Of a stretch of DNA of 12,587 bases, positions 8,069 through 12,587 are shown in pieces. The notes beneath the pieces were generated by a model. It worked only from the letters and a program-made list of their open reading frames with translations, did not search any database and was not told the origin of the DNA. The DNA is from Magnetovibrio sp. (GTDB taxonomy: Bacteria; Pseudomonadota; Alphaproteobacteria; Rhodospirillales; Magnetovibrionaceae). Position 1 is the stretch's first letter; each line of letters begins with the position of its first letter. The stretch is from the NCBI GenBank assembly GCA_016763255.1, contig JAESUA010000197.1:1-12587 (forward strand), read 5' to 3'. Both the position numbers and the translations under genes were made by a program.

Positions 8069-8836
8069 ATGATTTTTTTCCCCGCCATCGATCTCAAAGA
8101 CGGCCAATGCGTGCGCCTTTTGCGTGGCGAAATGGACCAGGCCACGGTGTTCAATGACGACGCCGGATCGCAAGCTAAAGCGTTTGTTTCACAGGGCTGT
8201 GAATGGATTCACGTGGTCGATCTCAACGGTGCCTTTGAGGGCCGTCCGGTCAACGCCGATACGGTTGATGCGATCTTGGATGAGGTCCAGGTGCCGATCG
8301 AGTTGGGCGGCGGCATTCGCAATTTGGAAACCATTCGTTTTTGGCTCGACAAAGGGGTGCGACGGGTGATTTTGGGCACCGTGGCGTTGCGAAACCCAGA
8401 CCTGGTGATCGAGGCTTGCAAGCTTTACCCGGGGCGCATTGCGGTGGGCGTGGATGCCAAAGACGGCATGGTCGCGGTCGAAGGCTGGGCCGAAGTATCC
8501 GACATCACGGCCCTTGATTTGGCGAAAAAATTCGAAGACGTCGGCGTTGCGGCGATCATCTTCACCGACATTGGTCGTGATGGCCTGATGCAGGGCCCCA
8601 ACATCGAAAGCACATTGGAATTGGCGCGCGCCATTTCGACCCCAGTGATCGTTTCGGGCGGGGTCTCGTCGATGGCCGATCTGCAAGCGGTTATGGATCA
8701 GGGCGGCGATATATTCGAGGGCGTGATCAGTGGCCGGGCGGTTTATGATGGCCAAATCAGCGTGCGTGAAGCCGTCGATCTGCTGTCCCAAAGGACCGCT
8801 ACGGGCGCCGTAGGCAACCAAGGGCGGAACGCTTAA
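8069..8836 (+). CDS. hisA: ProFAR isomerase (phosphoribosylformimino-AICAR-P isomerase)
   Basis: A half-barrel-duplicated TIM barrel that isomerises ProFAR to PRFAR, the substrate of HisF. Signatures are [15 protein letters not shown] (3-17) with catalytic Asp8, ELGGGIR (78-84), GVDAKDG with the second catalytic Asp129 (127-133), [13 protein letters not shown] (166-178) and VIVSGGVSS (193-201). The protein is 255 aa. The core ends around LLSQ (238-241), and about 14 extra residues (RTATGAV...RNA) follow, longer than usual. The 3' coding part contains a perfect 6-bp inverted repeat (8799-8813). It starts 37 nt after hisH with a modest AAAGAG upstream. Confidence 0.96.
   Translation: MIFFPAIDLKDGQCVRLLRGEMDQATVFNDDAGSQAKAFVSQGCEWIHVVDLNGAFEGRPVNADTVDAILDEVQVPIELGGGIRNLETIRFWLDKGVRRVILGTVALRNPDLVIEACKLYPGRIAVGVDAKDGMVAVEGWAEVSDITALDLAKKFEDVGVAAIIFTDIGRDGLMQGPNIESTLELARAISTPVIVSGGVSSMADLQAVMDQGGDIFEGVISGRAVYDGQISVREAVDLLSQRTATGAVGNQGRNA
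8799..8813. repeat. Short perfect inverted repeat in the 3' end of hisA
   Basis: CTACGG and CCGTAG flank GCG, within the codons of the extra C-terminal tail of HisA. It could form a small RNA hairpin. No T-run follows, so it is not a normal terminator. Confidence 0.4.
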
Positions 8837-8858
8837 GGGTTTAGAATGATGAGAAATA

Positions 8859-8933
8859 ACCTCCCTCACCCTAAAGGGCTCGAAGAGGTCCGCACAATCC
8901 CAACCAATCAAAGATTGGGGGATTGAGGGATGC
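8859..8933 (+). pseudogene. Decayed copy of the WGIEG mini-ORF in the hisA-hisF gap
   Basis: The same frame that gives TSL and WGIEG in the two mini-ORFs gives TSLTL and IKDWGIEG here, with 75 nt from the TSL codons to the position of the stop (63 and 69 in the others). This frame has no start codon after two TGA triplets (8847-8852), and its final codon is TGC instead of TGA, so it runs into hisF out of frame. A stretch matching the EEVR codons of mini-ORF 1 (8880-8893) is shifted into another frame by small indels. That other frame holds a 26-codon ORF (8846-8926) ending 3 nt before hisF. I read this as a degenerate copy kept at the DNA or RNA level, perhaps for its hairpin and ribosome-binding site. 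Confidence 0.4.
8895..8925 (+). promoter_or_regulatory. Strong RNA hairpin abutting the hisF ribosome-binding site
   Basis: CAATCCC (8895-8901) pairs with GGGATTG (8919-8925) and CCAATC (8904-8909) pairs with GATTGG (8913-8918), giving 13 base pairs with an AA bulge and an AAA loop. The hisF Shine-Dalgarno GAGGGA starts at 8925. An upstream TCCCTCA (8862-8868) is also complementary to the TGAGGGA overlapping it (8924-8930). This could mask or expose the hisF start. A regulator is not evident. Confidence 0.5.
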
Positions 8934-9700
8934 TTAAAGCTCGTATCATTCCCTGTCTCGACGTCGCCAACGGGCGGGTGGTCAAGGGCGTCAATTTTGT
9001 CGATTTGGTTGATGCCGGCGATCCGGTCGAACAAGCCCGCATTTATGATGCGGCGGGGGCGGATGAGCTGACGTTTCTCGACATCACCGCCAGCGTCGAA
9101 AACCGCGACACCATTTATGATGTGGTCAGTCGCACCGCCGAGCAGTGTTTTATGCCGCTGACCGTTGGTGGGGGCGTGCGCACCACCGATGACATTCGCA
9201 GACTTTTGCTGGCCGGTGCCGACAAGGCGTCGATCAACACCGCGGCGGTGAACAATCCTGAATTTGTCAAAGAGGCGGCACAAAAATTTGGCTCCCAATG
9301 CATCGTGGTGGCGGTTGATGCCAAAACCGTGGCACCAGGGAAATATGAGATTTTCACCCACGGCGGACGCAATGCAACGGGCATCGATGCAATTGAGTGG
9401 GCCGAACGCATGGCCTCTTATGGTGCCGGTGAAATCTTACTCACCTCGATGGATCGTGACGGCACCAAACAGGGCTTCAATATTGGCCTGACCCGGGCGG
9501 TCAGTGACGCGGTGAATATTCCCGTAATTGCCTCGGGCGGCGTGGGCACCTTGGATCATATGGTCGAAGGTGTGCGCGAAGGCCATGCCTCGGCGGTGTT
9601 GGCCGCCTCGATTTTTCACTTCGGCACCTATACCATTGGTCAAGCCAAACGGTATATGGCCGAGCACGGCGTCGATGTGCGCCTTGATGGATTAACTTAA
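8930..9700 (+). CDS. hisF: Imidazole glycerol phosphate synthase, cyclase subunit
   Basis: A TIM-barrel cyclase (256 aa, normal) that uses HisH-derived ammonia to turn PRFAR into IGP and AICAR. The start [12 protein letters not shown] includes Cys9 and catalytic Asp11; Lys19 follows. [11 protein letters not shown] (80-90), the second catalytic Asp130 in [20 protein letters not shown] (172-184) and VIASGGVGT (199-207) are all present. The start is fixed by homology and lies 93 nt after hisA, behind the hairpin and decayed mini-ORF. Confidence 0.98.
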   Translation: MLKARIIPCLDVANGRVVKGVNFVDLVDAGDPVEQARIYDAAGADELTFLDITASVENRDTIYDVVSRTAEQCFMPLTVGGGVRTTDDIRRLLLAGADKASINTAAVNNPEFVKEAAQKFGSQCIVVAVDAKTVAPGKYEIFTHGGRNATGIDAIEWAERMASYGAGEILLTSMDRDGTKQGFNIGLTRAVSDAVNIPVIASGGVGTLDHMVEGVREGHASAVLAASIFHFGTYTIGQAKRYMAEHGVDVRLDGLT

Positions 9701-9713
9701 AGGAGACCGCTTC

Positions 9714-10049
9714 ATGTCTGAAAGCAGCTATATCGGTGTTTTGACGCGCCTGTTTGAAACCATCGTCAGCCGTCAGGGTGCCGACCCGGATACCTCTTAT
9801 ACCGCTAAGTTGTTTTCCAAGGGCCGTACCGCCATCGCGCAAAAGGTCGGTGAAGAAGCGGTCGAAGTGAACATCGCCGCGTTGGCCGAAGGCCCCGATG
9901 CACTGGCCGCGGAAAGCGCAGATTTGATCTATCATTTGATGGTGCTGTGGGCCGATGGCGGCATCACCCCAGATGATGTCTGGGCCGAATTGCAAAAGCG
10001 CGAAGGCTTATCGGGCATTGAAGAAAAACGCGCCCGTGGTGAATTGTAA
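9714..10049 (+). CDS. hisE: Phosphoribosyl-ATP pyrophosphatase
   Basis: A small all-alpha MazG-like enzyme (111 aa) that hydrolyses PR-ATP to PR-AMP, the second step of histidine synthesis. [14 protein letters not shown] (44-57) and [13 protein letters not shown] (87-99) carry the acidic Mg-binding helices. It is a stand-alone HisE; the HisI cyclohydrolase domain is not fused. AAAGGAG overlapping the hisF stop gives a strong ribosome-binding site 8 nt before the ATG, so it is co-translated with hisF. Confidence 0.95.
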   Translation: MSESSYIGVLTRLFETIVSRQGADPDTSYTAKLFSKGRTAIAQKVGEEAVEVNIAALAEGPDALAAESADLIYHLMVLWADGGITPDDVWAELQKREGLSGIEEKRARGEL

Positions 10050-10066
10050 GATTTGGAGATTGAGGG

Positions 10067-10426
10067 ATGTCTTACGATAAAGACAACATTTTCGCCAAAA
10101 TCTTGCGCGGGGAAATTCCCTGCGACAAGGTTTATGAAGACGATCAGATACTGGCGTTTAACGACATCGGACCGCAAGCCCCGGTGCATGTGTTGGTAAT
10201 CCCCAAGGGCGCATATGTTTCCCAGGATGACTTTAATGCCAACGCATCGGATGCCGAAATTGCCGGGTTATGGCGGGCGGTGAGTAAGATCGCGGGCGAG
10301 TTGGGCGTTGCCGAGCCGGGTTATCGTACCATCCAAAACACCGGATCCGACGGCGGTCAGGAAGTACCGCATTTTCATGTACACATTTGCGGTGGGCGTA
10401 AGCTGGGCCGGATGATTGCGCCTTAA
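10067..10426 (+). CDS. HIT-family (HinT-like) nucleotide hydrolase
   Basis: A 119-aa HIT protein with NIFAKILRGEIPCDKVYEDD (7-26), LVIPKGAY (43-50) and the histidine triad HFHVHICGG (102-110), whose central His104 is the expected nucleotidyl-transfer nucleophile. HinT enzymes hydrolyse purine nucleoside phosphoramidates; the cellular role is not clear. It lies 17 nt after hisE, preceded by GATTTGGAGATTGAGGGATG, which matches the sequence before hisF at 18 of 20 positions. It closes the his transcript and faces a small gene on the other strand with a 6-nt gap. Confidence 0.93.
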   Translation: MSYDKDNIFAKILRGEIPCDKVYEDDQILAFNDIGPQAPVHVLVIPKGAYVSQDDFNANASDAEIAGLWRAVSKIAGELGVAEPGYRTIQNTGSDGGQEVPHFHVHICGGRKLGRMIAP

Positions 10427-10439
10427 GCTTTTTTAAGCG
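10419..10439. terminator. Possible weak bidirectional terminator between hinT-like gene and a small ORF
   Basis: CGC-C-TTAA and TTAA-GCG form a 7-bp stem with one bulge around GCTTTT. It spans both convergent stop codons. The stem is weak and T-runs are short, so function is uncertain. Confidence 0.3.
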
Positions 10440-10639
10440 ACGCGCTGAATTGTCTGTGGCATGACGTAGCTGTCCATGATGGCTGAGGCGCAGCGTTTGA
10501 GCACAAGGGCCCGACAGATGACGGGGCAGGCTGCACTGATCGTATGCTCGCGTAGCATTGGTAACGCACACTGTCGGCACAGCGCACTGCTTTCTTTCAT
10601 CAATTTGATGCTGTAAAGAGGGTAGTTAGGTTCACTCAT
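10433..10639 (-). CDS. Small cysteine-rich protein A, unknown function
   Basis: A 68-aa basic protein with Cys at 21, 24, 38, 42 and 50. The pattern CRQC-x13-CPVIC suggests a four-cysteine metal site, probably zinc. It is a paralogue of the next small gene. Aligned from their starts without gaps, both read Met, Pro at 4, Tyr at 6, Ala at 19 and CRQC at 21-24. The CRQC codons differ only at third bases (TGC CGA CAG TGT against TGC CGT CAA TGC), which supports real coding. No Shine-Dalgarno is seen before the ATG, and the region upstream is very AT-rich. It ends 6 nt from the convergent HIT gene. I do not recognise the family. Confidence 0.6.
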   Translation of the reverse strand: MSEPNYPLYSIKLMKESSALCRQCALPMLREHTISAACPVICRALVLKRCASAIMDSYVMPQTIQRVA

Positions 10640-10661
10640 TCATAAGTAATAATAATATTAG

Positions 10662-10689
10662 TGTACAAATGATATATACAGTTTGTGCA
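10662..10689. promoter_or_regulatory. Imperfect inverted repeat upstream of small protein A
   Basis: TGTACAAA (10662-10669) and TTTGTGCA (10682-10689) are complementary at 7 of 8 positions, separated by 12 AT-rich bases including ATATATA. It lies 23-50 nt upstream of the ATG of the small cysteine-rich gene, where a promoter or operator is expected. The binding factor is unknown. Confidence 0.35.
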
Positions 10690-10712
10690 TATCAGCTATG
10701 CTTTTTTCGTCA

Positions 10713-10742
10713 GTGCGATGAACTGGGGTGCGATGAACGGGT
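10713..10742. repeat. Two tandem 15-bp repeats
   Basis: GTGCGATGAACTGGG is followed directly by GTGCGATGAACGGGT, 13 of 15 identical. It lies immediately after the stop of small cysteine-rich protein B (minus strand). It is probably a slippage duplication. Confidence 0.7.
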
Positions 10743-10928
10743 TCAGCTTTGGAAAGCTGTTGGGCTCATGGCCATGGCCTGGGCCCGCACGCTGTGGGCC
10801 GGACAATCATCACGACGGCATTGTTCTTTACCGCTGGCATCCACATAACGGTCCCTGCATTGACGGCATGCGGCTTCCAATTTTGAAAGCATAACGGAGC
10901 GCATGTCCTTGTAATCAGGGCTGTTCAT
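10743..10928 (-). CDS. Small cysteine-rich protein B, unknown function
   Basis: A 61-aa charged protein with Cys at 21, 24, 37 and 42 (CRQC-x12-C-x4-C), likely a small zinc-binding domain. I chose the ATG at 10928 rather than 10949 because it aligns end to end with its paralogue: MNSPDY against MSEPNY, with the CRQC motif at the same residue 21-24. The Shine-Dalgarno is weak. The CRQC codons differ from those of the paralogue only at third positions. It lies 148 nt downstream of comM on the same strand, with its own promoter-like sequence in the gap. The spacing recalls four-cysteine zinc fingers such as Ogr/Delta, but the loop is much shorter. No function is assigned. Confidence 0.6.
   Translation of the reverse strand: MNSPDYKDMRSVMLSKLEAACRQCRDRYVDASGKEQCRRDDCPAHSVRAQAMAMSPTAFQS
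10744..10759. repeat. 7-bp inverted repeat at the stop of small protein B
   Basis: CAGCTTT and AAAGCTG flank GG and overlap the TGA stop codon. The loop is too tight for a full RNA hairpin and no T-run follows, so it is noted only as a palindrome. Confidence 0.45.
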
Positions 10929-10957
10929 AGGATCTTTTTTCACCATCATCGAGAATT

Positions 10958-10974
10958 CGCACTCAAAGTGTGCG
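10958..10974 (-). promoter_or_regulatory. Hairpin in the leader of small protein B
   Basis: CGCAC (10958-10962) and GTGCG (10970-10974) form a 5-bp stem with a 7-nt loop in the predicted 5' leader, 30-46 nt upstream of the ATG. It is a weak structure of unknown role. Confidence 0.3.
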
Positions 10975-10990
10975 GCGAAATATAAATGAC

Positions 10991-11008
10991 CAAGATACTT
11001 TCATCTTG
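10991..11008. promoter_or_regulatory. Operator-like inverted repeat at the predicted transcription start
   Basis: CAAGAT and ATCTTG flank the six bases ACTTTC, a perfect 6+6 palindrome. On the minus strand its upstream edge is 5 nt after the -10 box of the predicted promoter, so it covers the likely start site. That position fits a repressor site or a leader hairpin. Confidence 0.45.
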
Positions 11009-11013
11009 ATCTT

Positions 11014-11042
11014 AATATACGAAAAATAGTCGGTAATAGCAA
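11014..11042 (-). promoter_or_regulatory. Sigma70-like promoter for small protein B
   Basis: On the minus strand TTGCTA (11042-11037) and TATATT (11019-11014) are exactly 17 nt apart. It lies in the 148-nt gap after comM, giving a leader of about 80 nt to the ATG at 10928. Confidence 0.5.
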
Positions 11043-11076
11043 TATCAGACACTCCTAATATTAATGAACATTGGTT

Positions 11077-12587
11077 TTAAGCGGGGATCATTTGGCGTCC
11101 CGGCATGCGGCGGCGATAGGATAAAGCTTCGGCGATGTGGACTTTTTGCACCCCGACGGCATGGTCCAGATCGGCCACCGTGCGTGCAATGCGCAGGATG
11201 CGGTGATAGCCGCGTGCGCTGAGCCGCATGCGCTGGGCCGCATCGGCCAGCAGCAGCTGTGCGGGCTCGTCCAATTGCACAATCGCTTCTAGTACCTGTC
11301 CATCGGCTTCGGCATTGGTGCGGGCCGATGATCCCAAGCTTTGAAACCGCGCCGTTTGACGCTGACGGGCCGTTGCGACGCGGGCTTTGACATGCTCGGT
11401 GGTATCGCTGGACGGCGGCAGGCTTAAGTCGGCGGCGGCCACCATGGGGACCTCCACATGGAGGTCGATGCGATCCAGTAACGGCCCCGAAAGACGGCTT
11501 TGATAGTCTTCTGCACATTTTGGCGCGCGCGAACAGGCTTGGCCGGGATCATCCAAATAACCGCACCGACAAGGGTTCATGGCGGCGATCAATTGGAATC
11601 GTGCCGGATAGGTAACGTGGGCGCTGGCCCTGGCAATCACAGCCTTTCCAGACTCGATGGGCTGGCGCAATGCTTCTAAAGCGGGGCGCTGGAATTCCGG
11701 CAGTTCATCCAAAAACAAAACCCCTAGGTGGGCCAACGAAACCTCCCCGGGGCGCACTTGATGGCCGCCACCGACCAGGGCGGCTTGGGACGCCGAATGG
11801 TGGGGATCGCGAAACGGGCGGCTGCGCATGAGTCCGCCATCGGGTAACATTCCGGCAAGCGAATGAATCATCGAGACCTCCAGCGCTTCAAGCGGAAAAA
11901 GTTCCGGCAACAGCCCCGAAAGCCTACGCGCGAGCAAAGATTTGCCGGATCCGGGCGGGCCGCTCATCAACAGATTGTGGCCCCCTGCGGCGGCAATTTC
12001 CAACGCCCTTTTGGCACTTTCTTGGCCTTTTATATCTACTAGGTCTAGTTTATCGGAGGTGCTTTCTGGCTCGGCCAAAATTTGTGCATCTGGTTTTGAT
12101 AACAGCTGTGAGCCTTTGAAATGATTGACCAAATCAATCAATGAACGCGGTGCCAGAATGTCCAAATCACCGGCCCAGACGGCTTCACCGCCTTGCGACA
12201 CAGGACATATCAATCCCAAGCCGCGACCATTGGCGTGAATCGCGCTGGGCAGCACCCCAGACACCGAGGTGAGGGTGCCGTCGAGCGCCAATTCACCCAA
12301 CGTGACAAAGCCGTCGATTTGATCCGCAGGCAGAACATCCATCGCGGTGAGCAGGCCGATGGCGATGGGCAAGTCGAAATGAGAACCTTCTTTGACCGTG
12401 TCGGCGGGGCTGAGATTGACGGTGATGCGTTTGGGCGGTAGCGCCAAGCCCAATGCCGACAATGCGGCGCGCACCCGTTCTTTGGCCTCACTCACCGCCT
12501 TGTTGGGCAAACCGACGATGGCAAAGGTCGGCAGGCCCGAGGCGATGTGCACCTGCACGTCGACCGACAGAACCTCTATACCTTGAC
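11077..12587 (-). CDS. comM: ComM/YifB AAA+ helicase (Mg-chelatase-like), N-terminus missing
   Basis: A AAA+ ATPase (about 502 residues visible). ComM homologues are hexameric helicases promoting branch migration during integration of incoming DNA in natural transformation, and they are kept widely in bacteria not known to be competent. The frame is open to the window edge, with QGIEVLSVDVQVHIASGLP near the family N-terminus, so only about ten residues are lacking. Counting from the GTG at 12558, the ChlI-like N-domain occupies 1-130, Walker A is GPPGSGKS (200-207), Walker B is LFLDE (281-285), and a four-cysteine segment sits at Cys330, 332, 342 and 348. QSRLSGPLLDRIDLHVEVP (353-371) is the family sensor/arginine block, and a Mg_chelatase_C helical domain closes the protein. 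It is the upstream neighbour of two small cysteine-rich genes. Confidence 0.95.
   Translation of the reverse strand, partial: QGIEVLSVDVQVHIASGLPTFAIVGLPNKAVSEAKERVRAALSALGLALPPKRITVNLSPADTVKEGSHFDLPIAIGLLTAMDVLPADQIDGFVTLGELALDGTLTSVSGVLPSAIHANGRGLGLICPVSQGGEAVWAGDLDILAPRSLIDLVNHFKGSQLLSKPDAQILAEPESTSDKLDLVDIKGQESAKRALEIAAAGGHNLLMSGPPGSGKSLLARRLSGLLPELFPLEALEVSMIHSLAGMLPDGGLMRSRPFRDPHHSASQAALVGGGHQVRPGEVSLAHLGVLFLDELPEFQRPALEALRQPIESGKAVIARASAHVTYPARFQLIAAMNPCRCGYLDDPGQACSRAPKCAEDYQSRLSGPLLDRIDLHVEVPMVAAADLSLPPSSDTTEHVKARVATARQRQTARFQSLGSSARTNAEADGQVLEAIVQLDEPAQLLLADAAQRMRLSARGYHRILRIARTVADLDHAVGVQKVHIAEALSYRRRMPGRQMIPA

Noticed and set aside
8189..9361. A 390-codon open frame antisense to hisA and hisF
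   Set aside because: It runs across two certain genes and their gap, has a composition typical of an antisense shadow in G+C-biased DNA, and shows no recognisable domain or ribosome-binding site.
10713..10742. SOS-type box (GTTC repeats) on the minus strand of the tandem repeat
   Set aside because: The GTTC spacing is 11 nt rather than the 7 nt of the alphaproteobacterial LexA box, and it lies downstream of a gene.
10685..10894. A 69-codon plus-strand ORF opposite small protein B
   Set aside because: The opposite strand carries the paralogous cysteine-rich frame with synonymous codon differences; this frame has no such support.
11006..11019. FNR-like site TTGAT-N4-ATATA
   Set aside because: Only one half-site fits the TTGAT-N4-ATCAA consensus, and it overlaps the -10 box of the predicted promoter.
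11045..11518. A 157-codon open frame overlapping the 3' end of comM in another frame
   Set aside because: Arg/Pro/Gly-rich shadow frame of a certain gene.

Overview
The window looks like chromosomal DNA of an alphaproteobacterium, probably of the Rhodospirillales type. The grounds are an hslVU pair running head-to-head with a hisB-(DUF2628)-hisH-hisA-hisF-hisE-HIT cluster, protein sequences typical of that class, and moderately high G+C judged by eye. No tRNA, rRNA, CRISPR array, integrase or transposase was seen. No stretch longer than 300 bases is without a gene call.

Left part (1-4201, plus strand). The window opens inside lutB (5' end missing), followed by lutC (ATGA overlap), a Smr-domain protein (17-nt overlap) and an EmrE-type small multidrug transporter. 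These four probably form one transcript. After it come an XRE-type regulator and, beyond a 183-nt AT-rich gap, a methyltransferase-like protein with a weakened SAM motif. That gene ends one base from the end of hslU.

Middle (4203-10426). hslV and hslU run leftward from a promoter region shared with the histidine genes running rightward. A good match to the alphaproteobacterial heat-shock (RpoH) promoter faces hslV, and a weaker sigma70-like match faces hisB. The his genes encode imidazoleglycerol-phosphate dehydratase (HisB), the two subunits of imidazole glycerol phosphate synthase (HisH, HisF), the ProFAR isomerase (HisA) and phosphoribosyl-ATP pyrophosphatase (HisE). hisG, hisD, hisC and hisI are not here. 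Embedded in this run is the most unusual signal of the window. Two tiny ORFs (30 and 25 codons) share a Thr-Ser-Leu block and an identical C-terminus Trp-Gly-Ile-Glu-Gly. Each stops in an ATGA overlap with the next gene (the DUF2628 gene and hisH). A third, decayed copy precedes hisF, and a 20-nt remnant precedes the HIT gene.

Right part (10433-12587, minus strand). The end of the window holds most of comM/yifB (N-terminus outside). Downstream of it are two short cysteine-rich proteins, recognisable as paralogues of each other by a common start and a shared CRQC motif whose codons differ only at third positions. They have their own promoter-like and operator-like sequences and no function that I recognise.

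Most of the window is housekeeping. The candidate undescribed elements are the WGIEG mini-ORF family in the his operon and the paired cysteine-rich small proteins next to comM.
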